Source: Polychytrium aggregatum (Eukaryota; Chytridiomycota; Chytridiomycetes; Polychytriales). Taken from it: 64,000 bases of DNA. A program made the translations under genes and the position numbers. Where the stretch lies: the NCBI RefSeq assembly GCF_025602895.1, contig NW_026516205.1:1353695-1417694 (forward strand), written 5' to 3'. Positions within the stretch are counted from its first letter, which is position 1, and each line of letters opens with the position of its first letter. Shown here one piece after another: positions 1 through 12,485 of this stretch. The notes below the pieces were generated by a model that was not told where the DNA came from, made no database searches, and saw nothing but the letters and a program-made list of their open reading frames with translations.

Positions 1-921
1 CCACATACCAACACACTTTGAGCCGATATCCGGCAAGGCAGACCGATAGATCGGATCAAAGGACCAAAGGCGTTGTTCGCACGAGAGGTAGTCCACAGGC
101 CAGATCGTTAGAAGGAAGGATATATGCCCGGCGCTCGCTCGATAGCCTCCAGATGGCAAGAGTCACTGGTGGTGTGCTGGCGCTGATGCGTCACCGACGC
201 TGCTAGAGGACAGCGGCTGTACCTTTGGATGATCCGTGACGATGCATTTTTCGCAGACATTCTTCCTGTGCTCAAAGCAGACTGGACGGGCGACGGAGCC
301 AAATGTCCGTCAGTGCATCGAGCAGAAGCATTGATCAGCGTAGCGAGCGCGACGGGAGACCAGAACAGCCGCTTCGAAGCACCTACATAGATTGGTTACG
401 GTTCTGCACTTGCACAGGCCCATGGTGACTCGGACGGCTGACGGATCAAGCGAGATCAAGGAAAAGGGGGGGGGCGCTGGTCGCAGATGGACAGGCCGAT
501 GCAAGCGAGCCGGCACAGGGGATGCGGGCGACGGAGATGCGGGCAAGGAGAGAGGCACGGCCAAAGGGCTGCTGGGCGGCGGCGCCTCTCATCGGCTCGC
601 TGTCCACACGGGCGATCGCATTGGACTTGCATCTCGCCGCCTGCGATTCACATCCGATTTCGCTGCCCGAGCTTTGCAGGCTGGACAGAGCAGTCCGGGC
701 CCGACGACCTCAGCGACAGACTTTGGACGGCGCCGCCTCAACGACACCGCCTGAGCACACACCCTGAACGACACAATCAACCGGCGTCAGCATCTGGCTC
801 TGTTCCAGCCCGAGACTGCATCCACGTCAGCACCACATCTGCATCTGCATCTGCATCTGCATCTGCATCTGCACCACCACACCGCTCCATCCGCTCTCAT
901 CGCAGCCCCAAGCCTGCAGCC
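1..921. other. Upstream region without a supportable gene
   Basis: No reading frame here shows a recognisable domain. The stretch ends in the 5' leader of the membrane ligase gene that starts at 922. A hexanucleotide tract (CATCTG, about six copies, near 836-872) lies just upstream of that start codon and is probably in its 5' UTR. Confidence 0.5.
836..872. repeat. (CATCTG)n microsatellite
   Basis: About six perfect copies of a 6-bp unit lie 50-85 bp upstream of the ATG at 922. It is one of many short tandem tracts in spacers and introns of this window. Confidence 0.9.
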
Positions 922-3900
922 ATGTCGCGGACGAGGACAATCGCCTTGCTCTTGACGGTCTTTGCCATTCTGTTCTTCCTCGATCCGTCGGGCAAGAGAG
1001 ATGTCATCCCGACGAAAACCCTTCTCGAGCGCCATCGAAACCAGTCCGTGCTTCTCGACGGACTGCATTTCAATACAACGGTACGGGCCGCTCCACACAA
1101 TCCACTGGCCCTGCATGCGATGGGGCCACAGCTCTAATCGTTCTCGCTTGGCTTTGCATTCCAGTCCAATTTCAGGGAAATCGAGGATGAGCTGAGTCGG
1201 CTCTTCAATCTCTCGACACACGAGTTGCCTCATGCGTTTTACAAGAATGTCACCGGCTTCTTCAAAGGTGGGTCTCATTCGCTGTTGCACAGCCATGTCC
1301 TATTTCCATCTCGTTCTGCGCATCGGCTTGATGCTCTCGATGGCCGCATATTCTCGATGGCCACATACTTTCCATTCGCCGGCCGCATGGATAGAGCCTC
1401 ATCCCATGCTCGTTCTGGCTTTGGCTTCGTTGTGCTGGCAACGAATGGCTGTGGATCGACAGGCCGCTGGGAAGTCGCAGCCTTGAATGAGACTCTGCGG
1501 AGCCCGGACTTCAACCAAACGCTTGCCACACAGCGCCGCGGCGACTTCAATTTCAACGACGTCGGAATGCTCACCTACCATCTGCGGGCCAACGAAACCA
1601 CCGTGCCCTCGATTCGGATGCTGGAGGGAAATCTTTGGCTTGAAAATGGACGCACGAGCGGAGGCGGCCTGGAGATTTTCGTCTATGGTCTCCATTTCAT
1701 CAACGAAGGAGCCGTTTACCTGACTGGGGCCGCCGACGGGTAGGCTTGCTCGAAGCCGGGCCGCGCTGAGCAGCGATAGGATGTGGGCTGCTGTGACGAT
1801 TGATCGCAGGACAGGCCGGAAGCGCATCCTAACTGTTTCTGACCCACCAGGGCGATGCCTCCGTTGATCGAGCTGCCCCGGATGATGCAAACCAACGCAA
1901 GCTTTGCTGCAGCCCTGAATGCAACCATTGGGATCAACAACTACTACATTGGCGTTCTGGAAAACGAGCTGCTCGAGAATGAGAAAGATGAACAAGAAGG
2001 TAGACCGAGGGCGCTTTGATGTGCTCTATCCAGTGCACACGCTCAGGAGAGGCATCCTGGCGCCGTGGTGATGCAGTGAACTAACGGCATCGGCAGTGGA
2101 GCGATCGTCGTCTTCCACCAAGTGCCAGTTCAGCGTCTTTATGCAGATCCGGCCTGTACCGCACATCGTCAACCAGAGCGACATCGATGCCCTCGAGCAA
2201 GGTGAGTGAACCGGCAGACTCGATGCAATCGGATGACCCCTGCTTTCCCGTCCTTGGACACATTTCTGTCTATGTGCATGTGTCCTGGAGCGACAGCCTT
2301 GACCACAGGCAGCACCTTGCCCTGGATGTATGCTCACCATCGCCCATGGCTGTGTCTTGAACCAGAGCTGTGGAACCCTGAGGGCATATCGACCATCCGC
2401 CCTCCAGCACTTATATCAAAGTCGCTGGTCTATAGCCCCGACTGTGGGATCCTGCTGAGTGCATCCAAGTCCAAGGGCGTCAAGATCGAAGTATATCATA
2501 GAAAGGCTGTCAACTACACGATATTTGCCACAATCGTGGTTCTCGCCGAGTTGTATCTGACCATCAAGCAGATGGACTACACAAGCTCGCAGTCTGTGAG
2601 TATTCCACCGATACACTGCAGCTCCCGTCAGATGGATACCTGCGGTTCAGAATCAGCAGCGTGGGTGCGTCGGCTCCGCAACGACCATCTATCTGACTCT
2701 GTCACTGCATCAATCTCCAGGCGCTCTCGAAGGTCTCCTTGATCTCGATTGGAATGCAGTCGGTCATCGACGCGTACTTTTGTCTCATCCATTTGTTCAC
2801 GGCGATATTGATTCGTAAGCACTCCGATCCGTCGTCGATGTCGGTCGCATTGCCAATGTCTAGCAACCCACCATGGCAGTTGGAGCATGGCTTGTTGTCG
2901 TTGCGGGACATTGGTGCAGTGACTGAGCCTCTGTTATTTGCCACTTTCAGCCCAGCTCTTCTTGCCCTTTGCTACCGTCGGATTTCTCAAATTTGCGCTG
3001 TTTTCGCTGTTTGAGATGCGATATCTGCTCATCATTTCTCGCGCTCAGCGGCGCGAGAATGACGACTCTATACTGGGTATCCTGTACTCTCAGTTTTGTA
3101 AGCCAAACCTTAAACACCCCCTACGATCGGATGCAAGCATGTTTCGGCACACGTGTATCCGTCGCAGGCCTCTCCTGAGTCGTACTGGTTCTAACGCTCG
3201 CCTCTTCCGTCTGCTGTAGCGATATACATGTTTTTGGGGCTCTTCGTGGTGTACCAGTTTACCTCCAAGTTTCCAATCCTGATCGCCGTCCTTGGTTTCT
3301 TTTCGTACTCGTTTTGGATCCCGCAGATCGTCCTGTAAGATCCTCACCGCCGAGAATCCCCTGTCGACCTCGTCCGCCGCCGACGCATCAGACTCTTGGA
3401 CTCGCACACTCACCCTATGCGCTTCCATTTCTGTTTCCCTGACCTTGGCCAATCGGCTCACCTCGTCGGCCGATCGATATGGAACCGATAGCAACATCAT
3501 GCGCAACTCCAGACGACCGTATCTCACAGAGTACATCGTTGGGGTATCCCTCTTGCGTCTGGCAATACCGCTATACGCTTTTGGCTGTTCTCGGAGCATT
3601 GTTAGCTATACGGAAACGTACTGGTGGACACTACTGTTCTTTGCTGGCTACGTATCCGTCCAAGTCGCCGTCTTGGTTGCTCAGGATCGATTTGGGCCTC
3701 GCTCGTTCTTCCCCGAACATGTAAGTAGCTCATCCGGGAAATCTGGCTTGGCGCAAAAGTCGCAGGTCGGCCGTGGTTGTGTGTGAGCAAGTATGCCCAA
3801 GGTCGCAAGGGCAGGAGGAGCCGTGCTGGAGCAGAGGATGGGTGCTTGCAGCTCAGCTTGACTTTGGCAGAGTGCGCTCGACACGGTGCGTGGGAGAATA

Positions 3901-4705
3901 CAGCCGGGATATCGGCTAGCTGGGTCTTGGCAGGGGGACTAATGAAAATGGCTGTGCGTCGGCGGTATCGATCTAGTGGCTGCCGCGTAGCTACGACTAT
4001 CATCCGGTTCTTGCCTCTCCTGAAGCTGGACAGGATGTCGCCGACAATACCCACGATCCGCCTCTGGAGTCGGTTGAAGGCGCTGCAGGAGAGTCACACT
4101 TGGCGCCGCCAGTGGCAAGTGCCAGCGGGAGTGCCGGCAGCAGCTCAGGTTCAGCGAGCACAAGCTTTCGATACGATCCTAAAGGCAAAGGGAAGCAGAG
4201 AATGCGAGACGAAGGCCACGGCCATCCGGTTCTCAAGAATGGCGATTGTGCCATTTGCTTCCGTAAGTAGCAGCATTGGGCTCAGCCGCATCAACGCACT
4301 ACCCTGCCCGATCCGATGGAGCGGCGGCTCGCTCTGCACACTGGTCACTGCTAGGACAGTCTGAAGATTCCAAACTGATCCCTTGGATCCTCGTAATAGT
4401 CCCGGTGGACTACACGTCTTCTCCCGGCAAGCCTCTGTCGACACGGATGACCACGCGCCTCAACTACATGCTCACGCCATGCCATCACATTTACCACACG
4501 GACTGTCTCGAGCGATGGATGGAAGTCAAGCTGGAGGTAGGTCTTGCGGCAGATGAATGGGGACATCGATGTGGTTGCACTGATTCGCTCGTTGCGGCAT
4601 CCTTGCATTTCACAAGGTGAGAGGAAGGGATTTCATGCGGACTAAGCACTATTTCCCGCTCCGATGCAGTGCCCGGTGTGCAGAACTCCCCTTCCGCCGA
4701 TTTGA
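922..4705 (+). CDS. Tul1/Dsc1-like transmembrane RING-H2 E3 ubiquitin ligase
   Basis: This multi-exon gene encodes a Golgi/endosomal-type membrane E3 ubiquitin ligase like yeast Tul1 and fission-yeast Dsc1. That family ubiquitinates membrane proteins and, as part of the Dsc complex, acts in SREBP processing. The product begins with an N-terminal signal-anchor (MSRTRTIALLLTVFAILFFL). A lumenal region follows, containing FYKNVTGFFKG and several N-glycosylation sequons. Next come several hydrophobic segments (about 2500-3650). The RING-H2 is at the extreme C-terminus: CAIC just before the intron that starts at 4262, then TPCHHIYHTDCLERWM and, after a further intron, CPVCRTPLPPI and the stop at 4703-4705. 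Exon 1 is 922-1080; the other boundaries are approximate. A C-terminal RING after multiple membrane spans is the family hallmark. The family call is secure, but I did not resolve every middle exon. Confidence 0.85.
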
Positions 4706-5351
4706 GTCATTCAGCGCAGCCTTGGGCTCGGCTGAGACAGCCGCCCGAGCCGCGGGAACAGGCTCGACTCTCAGCATGGACTCATGATACCACTCGACTC
4801 TGCTATCGACACGACTGGCCGACATGGCACTCCCCGACAAAGACAGCAGCGTCATTCTGGGACATCGCAGGCCGGCAGCCCGGAGACAGATCACCAGCGG
4901 CGATCCGCGACACACCCAGTATCCGAGCAGCCACAAGGGTGTGGAGATCAACGGGAGATCGAGACCGCTGTCCCGTGGCAGCGAGTGTGCAGCGTATGGA
5001 CAGCATCTCAACGATGCCCTGGACATTCCGTGGACAGCATCACGTCGAGTTCTCCGCACAGGCCAAATACATGAGCATCGTCGGCTGGTCGACTGAGCAT
5101 GGTATCGTGTCCACAGTCTTTCCAGAGATGGCCGGCCAGTGAGTGGACACAGCCCAGGGTCATGGGTCCAGGCGCTCGCACATGGAAGGGCGGGTTTTTC
5201 CTGAAGCCCGGGTTCGTTTGGGGGGAGGCCGTGCTGGACTGATTCGCCGCCCAGGCTTTCGCAGGCTGATCGAGCTGCCTCTCCAAGATCTGCATCGCTC
5301 GCGCCCCATCCGATCCAAGCAGCATCTTCCGTATCCTCTCCTTCGACAGCC

Positions 5352-7217
5352 ATGACCACATCCATCTTTCAGGTACGATGCATCGGTACAACACTCGCTG
5401 TCCTGGCACACCCATAGCGATTTTTGTGGGGGAGGGGGTTTGACTCGGATCCGATCCCTGACTCCCCGACGACAGAACGACATATTCAAGGGCAAGGTTG
5501 CTTTTGTGACCGGCGGCGGCTCCGGGATTTGCAAGGGCATGACTGAAGCCCTGATGAGGTGAGGCCAGCGTTGTTCAGTGCTGGCCGCATGAGCATTTTC
5601 CGGGATGAAAACGACCGTCGTCCTTTACCCACGCTTCTCGAACCCGTCCGGTTCCTTCTCAGACACGGCGCAGACTCGGTCATTGTCAGCCGAACCCTCT
5701 CCAAGCTCGAGGTCGCTGCGAAAGAGCTCGCGGAGAGAACAGGTGAGCAGCCCAGCCCCAGAGTGTGGTCCAAAGAGCTATTTCTCAAGCAAGCCTGGAG
5801 CTGATGGGAGGGTTCGGCGTGTCGCCCGCATTCCCAAATCCCAGGCCGCCGCTGCCTTCCCTTGGCATGCGATGTACGCAACTACGCCGATCTCGAGACG
5901 GCCTTCCGAAAGGCCCAGGAGCATTATGGACGGATCGACATTGTGATTTGCGGCGCGGCTGGCAACTTCCTTGCCTCGGCCGAGCGACTCTCGGCAAACG
6001 GATTCAAGGTCGGTATCGGGTATCGGTCGAGACGTTGAAGTCAATCGTGCTGGGTGCTGGGGAGGGTGATTGGAACTAGCACTCAGCAGGCCACATGGGA
6101 CTTGCTCGACGAGTTTGCAGACAGCTGTGTGTGCTTACTGATCTTCTCGCCGCATACTCGTGCGATCGGCTGCTGCCGCCATCAGACTGTCATGGAGATC
6201 GACACCATCGGCACATTCAACACTTGCAAGGCTGCGCTGCCGCATCTGAAGCAGACCAAGGGATGCATCATCAGCGTCAGCGCCACCTTTCACTACGTCG
6301 GCTCCCCTTTGCAGGCAAGTTGGAGGACGGCCTATTGGAGCATGTTTGGTGTTGGACGGGGCCCCACGGATGTGAGTCGAGGGATGCCGAGGTAATGACG
6401 ATTCCGCCTTTTATTCACACTGGGCAGATCCACGCCGCCGCTGCAAAAGCTGGTGTCGATGCCATGACCAGGTGAGTCGAGCTGGTCTTCATTTGGTGGG
6501 GATGGAGCTGTTTCGAAACTGGACCATGATGCCCAGTTCGAATCAAGTTCAGATCACTCCGTTCAAGTGGGACCGGCTGCAATCAGCTCGCCGATCGGTG
6601 GATTAAGCTTCGGTTGTGCCGATATTTGACGCTCCTGATGCTCCTGCGGTGGTCTCCCAGAACACTGGCTGCCGAGTGGGGCGCCTATGGTATCCGGATC
6701 AATACCATCACGCCCGGTGTAAGTATCCCAACAAGCAGGCCTGTTGGCAGCGCTCCGATGTTGCCGACTTTTTGGTCTTGCAACCGAGGCGATTGCCAGC
6801 GGTTTGCTTCATGGCTGCCCTCACCAGCAAGCCATCCCGCTCCGCTCTGCTTCTCGACCACGCCGACTCACTACTCTGTCCGATCACTTGGTGTTTCTTA
6901 TGGCGGCGGCGATGGGTCCATGGATACTCACCGTTTGGACGCTACCGTCGCTTGGGACTCGTTGGGAACGCAAGCCCATCGCCGGCACCACTGGCATGGA
7001 GAAGCTGACGACCAAGGACACTGTCGACTTGGTCGAGTCCGTAGTGCCCTTGAAGACCTGGGGCCAGATCAGAGACATTGAGTACGCCACGCTCTTCCTG
7101 GCCCATCCCGAGAGCGCCCGGTTCATCAGCGGTGCCGTTCTGGTTGTCGACGGTGGCCAGTGGCTCGTGAGCGGTGGCGGGATTGTGCCCGAGTCGCAGT
7201 GGAGAGGCAAGTTGTAG
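5352..7217 (+). CDS. Peroxisomal 2,4-dienoyl-CoA reductase (SPS19/DECR2-like SDR)
   Basis: Multi-exon short-chain dehydrogenase. It is predicted to reduce 2,4-dienoyl-CoA with NADPH during beta-oxidation of unsaturated fatty acids. Exon 1 is tiny (MTTSIFQ, 5352-5372). After an intron the chain continues NDIFKGKVAFVTGGGSGI, the Rossmann TGxxxGI loop. Later exons give DIVICGAAGNFL, MEIDTIGTFNTCKAALPHL, then HAAAAKAGVDAMTR with the catalytic lysine. LAAEWGAYGIRINTITPG follows, and finally FISGAVLVVDGGQWL. This order and wording fit DECR2 rather than generic SDRs, which use YxxxK. The C-terminus is RGKL, a non-canonical variant of the SKL peroxisomal signal. The gene lies about 650 bp downstream of the ligase on the same strand. 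Middle exon borders are approximate. Confidence 0.87.
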
Positions 7218-7565
7218 CCGACTTTCCACCCGCCCCAACTTGGCGGAGTTGGAGAAATGGGGCATGGTCCTGCTTGGTGCACCATGAACTTGCGGAGATT
7301 GCCGGTGCACTCGACCAACGACGGTCTATAAACGCTTGGTTGTCCATCCAATCCGCTTTGTCTGCAATCAACTCGCACACCGGAGTGACGGACACCGACG
7401 AAGGGGAATATGAAGGAGTCGAGAACGCGAGCGCCCCCTGAGACTTTATTTCGCTTTTTTTTTTTTTTGGTTCTTCGGGTTTCATGATGGAGAAATGAGT
7501 ATGAAGTGTAACTAGAGGGAAAGGGCGGGGACTGGGTGGCTGTTTCTCCGCAGCAGACGCGATTT

Positions 7566-8833
7566 TTACTTCTCGAGGAGACCGACGATCATTCGGTACA
7601 GATCTGAGGGAGCGAGACGGAGCATGTGGTTGTTGAGCGGTGTCGTCAGTACGAGCAGCATTGTTTGGATGAGCAGCATCGTTCGAAAGAGTGGGTCGTT
7701 CATTCGGATGCCATCATCGGTTTGATTGTCGAAATGGCGAGAATGCAGGCGACGGCGCAATTTGCATGCTGTTAGGGTGGCCACCACGGATGCTGGCGAC
7801 ACGATGACCGCTGAGGGTGACAGTCGGTGCATGCTCTTGGCAAGGCACTGGCCGCTACAAGACAAGAAGAGCCAGACAGGCAGCACTCACAGTAGAAGAA
7901 GCAAATCAGGTAGAATCCCAGCTTGATGAAGCACTCCTTCTTATGAGATCCGAGGGTTCTGAAGATTTCGGTGGCATCGTACATGTGCTTATTATCCATG
8001 ATCCTTTGGGAAAGCAGGGTGGCAAAGCCACAGAGAATGTTAGTCATGCACTTGTGACGGGGCATATGCTCGTGATGGACATGCGCTTGCGATGGATCCA
8101 CGACTGCTGCGGCTTGCACTAGAGATCCCGATCAGATCCTCAACAGCCCGGTATTTGGTCGTCCCGACATAATAGAGAGACCGTGGGCGATCGGGACTGA
8201 CGACCGCCAGGGACTGATGCGATTCGACATACTTTTTGATGTGCCAGCCTAGCAGGGGGGCGTTGATGATCAGCGCAACAAAGCTCAGGTTGAGAAGGAA
8301 CATGAGACACAAGAATCCGTGGGCGAGCATTTCGGGCAGGACGAACTAAAGAAGGAGCCGGTTGGATGGATGAGTGCAGCTGTCGCGATCGACTCTGGTG
8401 CGTGGACATGTGCAGCCAGATGGATCGAAGATAGTACCTGGTTGAGCTTGTTGCAAAGGTCTATCGGGTTGATGTAATCGACTTCGAGATCAGAGAACAT
8501 GATGATCTGGGAGAGAAGAGACGGTCAGGAGAGATGACGCAGCCGATGTCAGAAGGCCGGGCCGGTCTGCGCCGTACGAATCGATTGCAGCAGAGGCAAT
8601 ATGGAACCAAGTAGCTGCCACAGAGACAGAGAGGCAGTCCAGCCAGCCAGCCAGAGACTGAGGGGCTGGCTACAGGCAGGAGGGGGGGGGACGATTTGCG
8701 GGGTCTTGGCGCAAGACTCGGGGGCGATCGATCGGCTGCTCCTTCGACCGAATCCACTTACAAAGAAGACCATAGAGAACAAGAGGACGGCTGCCATGAC
8801 GACAGCAAACAGGAAAAGAAACTGGGTAGCCAC
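7566..8833 (-). CDS. Cornichon/Erv14-family ER cargo receptor
   Basis: Small multi-exon membrane protein of the cornichon family, which sorts transmembrane cargo into COPII vesicles at the ER. Exon 1 starts at 8833 with MATQFLFLFAVVMAAVLLFS. The next exon carries the near-invariant MFSDLEVDYINPIDLCNKLN. Then come VLPEMLAHGFLCLMFLLN and a membrane helix ending GWHIKKY. A further exon has HMYDATEIFRTLGSHKKEC and FIKLGFYLICFFY. The last exon encodes LYRMIVGLLEK and the stop (7566-7568). The splice before it (donor GTGAGTGC, acceptor CTCAG) completes a Tyr codon, reproducing the family C-terminal FFYxLYRMI. All three membrane helices are present. The gene is convergent with the reductase gene that ends at 7217. 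Confidence 0.9.
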
Positions 8834-10194
8834 AGGTTACGATGCGGTACGATGAGCCACCGGAAGCAGATGGGTTAGTGTCGACGACAGGGGTGGGGTG
8901 GATCGACTGTGCCGGCTCTGAGAAGGGGAAGGCGGGATCCTCCAAGTGATGGTCCTGGTTTCAGAGTCGATGCCAGCCGAGGATCGCAGAGGGCCATGCT
9001 TTGAAGCATTCATTCGCACTCGACATCGACGGATGGAGAGCAAGGTGAACAGGGGGGCGATTACGCAGGCCCTCAGTGAGGGGGGTGTGTCTCAACATAC
9101 CGCTTCGCCGTTCATGATTGTGGAGATGGACGATGGCGAGGGAGACGGACGATGGGACGGCGCAACCAGCGAGGGGGTATTGACAACTGCGGCTTTGATG
9201 AGATTCGAGAGATGGTCCAGGCGGAGACGGTGGCGGTCTGCAGGCCTGCAAATGCACACAGGGGATGTCGGGCAGCCGGCGATGGACAGATGGGGGACGA
9301 GAGAGCAAGGCCAGAAGATCGCTTTTTGGGCCACCCAAGCCGACGCGAGGGGCGAGGATGATGTGGAGCGAGGAGGCAACGGGGAGGCGAGGAGGGGAGA
9401 GAGAGATGGGATGTGAGCGTCTGAGCCGTGCGAGATGCGGCCGAGATGCAGCCGAGATGCCGCGGGGACGGGGCGAGGACCGGGCGAGAACTGACACGTT
9501 CGTTTGCAAGGGGGGCTCTGTCGAGCGGCAAACGAGCACACTGGGCTGCCGCCTGGGGGCATTGGGCGAAGCGCAGGACGAGGTTGAGGCCGACAAGAGA
9601 GTAAAGTCGGCGGAAAGGAGCACAAAGGGCTGGGACGCATTGTGCACGGATCCGCCGAGACGCAATGGCTGGGCTTCATGGGTCCGCACACAACCAGGAG
9701 GATCCATAGGCCGCACGCATCGAGCAAGCAACTACCTTGGATGCAGCAACAGCAGCTGGGTGTGGATATCGAGTAGTTACGATGACAGCCCGGCCGTGCA
9801 GGCGAGTTGATGGGGAGTCGAAAGATGAGATGCCGCAGATGGCAAGAATGTTTTGCCAAGACAAACGGGTCAAGCCGAGGGCGAGGCCGTGCTCGGTCGC
9901 CTCACAGCATCGGCTCTGCAAGAAGGCACAATACGGCTGCGTTCTCGGGTGGGGTTCGCAGCAGATGACGGAAGAGCGCCATGTCCAACCGATGGACGTC
10001 ACCACGCTCTGACGCTCGCTGTGTTTGTCTGCCGTCCATCGATACAGATCGAGGTGCTGATTGGGAAAGGGAAAGAGCAAGGACGCAAGATGCAGCAACA
10101 TATCTGATTGCATGGCCAACACACAGCAGACGCAGTCGTTATTGAATCGGGGGAGGAGGCTGCAAATGTCCCACTGGCCGCGGTCATATCGCAT
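8834..10194. other. Intergenic stretch, no gene seen
   Basis: About 1.4 kb of GC-rich sequence lies between the start of the cornichon gene and the stop of the phosphatase gene, both on the minus strand. Open frames exist on both strands, but they are Arg/Ser/Pro-rich, overlap one another and show no domain. It probably contains the cornichon promoter and 5' UTR. Confidence 0.6.
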
Positions 10195-12011
10195 TCAGTG
10201 GTTGTTCAGATCGGCCAGCTTCTCGATGTAATAGTCAGGTTGGATGGCCGACTTTTCGAGCTGGTCGTGAGAAGTCACTCCTGCGGAAGTGTAATCGGCA
10301 GATTGGCAGATCAGTCAGAGCCACAGTCTCCTCTCGGCGCTGTGCATCCCTCCGGACGAATCGGATAGCCGTACCCGTCATGACCAGGAGGGTCTTGAGA
10401 TTGCCGGACTGCCCAAAGAGGATGTCGGTGTCCAATCTGTCGATGCAAGCCGAAAGGTTAGTTCCAGAGTGCAACAACAGCAGCAGCAACAGCAATCCAT
10501 CAGCAATCCAGCAGCAATCCAGCAGCAATCCAGCAGCAATCCATCAGCAACGGCAAGGCATCTGCTTGTATCATGCATCCACATCACCGACCTGTCGCCG
10601 ACCATGCATGTTCGGTCTCGGTCGAGGTGGTATTTGGCCACGATCACATCCAGCATAGTCTTCTCGGGCTTGCCGAGCACCGTCGGCTTGCGCTGGAGTG
10701 GGGCCGAGAGAGCCGAGAGCAAAGCGCCCGTTCCTGTGGCATGATGGGATGGACCAAATTCCCAAACACAACCAGACAATAGCGTCAGCTGCGGCTCCAT
10801 CGAGCAAGCGAGTTTGGCTTGATTTCGCCCTCTTGAGAATCGATGGTCGGCATGGGCTCTTCTCCCGCAATGCAATCGCACACAAGCAATCGCACATGCA
10901 TCCCACACATGCAGTTGCACGCCGTCCTCACCAGGGTAGACCGTTCCGCCAGCAGGGAAGGTCAGATCGCTGTTGGTGGCCAGGAAGTGGCACTCGGGGT
11001 TGTGGTGCAGATAGGTGAAGGCCTTGGCCAGCTTCTTGTAGTTGATGTTCAGATCAAAACCAAAGAGCACAGCGCCGACGTCGGGATCGTTCTTGACGGT
11101 GCCCATCTCGCTCATTTCCTTGAGGTTATCGTTATCCTCCTGGTTCCCAGAATGCATCCACACGGGGCAAATCGCATCCGATCGTATCCGTACGAATGAA
11201 CCGGGTGAGAAATCGGTCATTGCTGGACAAGATCAGCTTGATCTCTATGGCCGAGAGGACGATCTACCATCGCCTCGGCTCTCCCAGCTCCAGTCAGCAC
11301 CAGTCCATGACAGTGGCCAACGTACATCGACGCCGCAGTAGTTGATGCCTTCGGAAGCCAGCTCCTCCGCGATGCCGCTCATGCCGCAGACATAGACCTT
11401 CTTGTCCTTGGGGAACTTGAGGATCTGCGAAACGTAGCAAGCGGCAGCGTAGGCCGACCCAAAGATTTCGTCCTGGCAGCCAGAGTCCATTCATCGCGAC
11501 GGCAGCCGTCAGCGTCAGCGCCAAGGGCGAAAGGAAGAATACAGCACCCAAGACGGGATCGGCCCGGTCCGGCGTAGATGGATCCGCAGAGGACTGTGCC
11601 CTACCTCGGAGGCCTCGATTCCGAGCTTGGTGAACTTTTTGAGATACGACTTTCTCGAGTTGGTGGAGTTGTTGGTGACGAAGAGCAGTCGCTTGCCCTT
11701 GGATCGGAGGAGAGCAAGCAGCTCTCTGATGCCGTCGAGAACATGGGTGCCGTGCCAGATGACACCTACAAGAGAGGAGCGAGGCACTGATGAGCCCCGG
11801 CGGCTGCATTGGGCAGGGATGCATGCGGGTTGCTGCTCGCTGCCACAGGTATCGGTCCCCAGACCGTTCTGGGAGGAGCAACAGATCAAATCGAGGCGCC
11901 GCGAGGCCCAGACGACAATGGCACCAAGCGCTCCGCACCGTCGCAATCCAAAAGGAAGGTGTCGATCGAATCGATGAACTGGGCGTAGTTCTCTTGCTCC
12001 AGGAACGGCAT
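10195..12011 (-). CDS. HAD-family 4-nitrophenylphosphatase / phosphoglycolate phosphatase (PHO13/PGP-like)
   Basis: Multi-exon HAD-superfamily phosphatase of the PHO13/PGP type. The family clears phosphoglycolate and related side products of glycolysis. The start at 12011 gives MPFLEQENYAQFIDSIDTF followed by LLDCDG, the nucleophile DxD motif I. Later exons give VLWHGTHVLDGIRELL, RLLFVTNNSTNSRKSYLKKF (motif II T/S-N region), FGSAYAAACYVSQILKFPKD, the cap-domain segment GAVLFGFDLNINYKKLAKAF, and LATNSDLTFP. RKPTVLGKPEKTMLDVI supplies the motif III lysine, and MVGDR plus LDTDILFGQSGN the motif IV acid residues. The chain ends DYYIEKLADLNNH and a stop at 10195. One intron holds an 11-bp tandem repeat. 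The family is certain; the exact substrate is not. Confidence 0.88.
10490..10555. repeat. 11-bp tandem repeat (CAGCAATCCAG) within a phosphatase-gene intron
   Basis: About five near-perfect copies of an 11-bp unit lie in an intron between the exon encoding MVGDR and the exon encoding LDTDILFGQ. Confidence 0.85.
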
Positions 12012-12376
12012 GGCGACGAGGACGGAAGATAGAGAGAACGAGGCTTGGGATCTGCCCTGTCGCAGTCAACGCCGATGGCCGTGGCGATGGTCGTGGCGCT
12101 GCGATTGCTGCGGGTCGGCGCCTGGCAACAAGCAGTTGAGGCTTGCGGCCCGGGCGGCCTGCCATCTCATCCAAGTGATCTCACCCAAGTGTCTCGCTCA
12201 TGCAAAGGAACTGGAAAGGAGATGGACAGATGTATTGATTCAACAGACAAAGCGACAAGAACAGTGATGGGGGATATGGCACAAGGAGAGCATGGAGATC
12301 TACCGATAGAACGACAGACAAGATAGCGATTGGACAGATACACAAGATAGAAGATACAAAGAGACAGCGACGAATG

Positions 12377-12460
12377 TCATCCAACGGGGCGGACGCATCG
12401 ACGGGCGTATGGGTGGATGGGATGGATGGATGAATGAATGAAGGATGGATGCGGAGAATG
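12377..12460. repeat. GGAT/GATG-rich simple repeat
   Basis: An imperfect run of GGATG/GAATG units lies just downstream of the stop codon of the minus-strand membrane-protein gene, in its probable 3' UTR. Confidence 0.7.
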
Positions 12461-12485
12461 GGATGAAACAACTGGCTGGGCGGGC

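Noticed and set aside
8961-10194. Several 150-256 residue frames on both strands
   Set aside because: Ser/Pro/Arg-rich, mutually overlapping and without domains; taken as intergenic.
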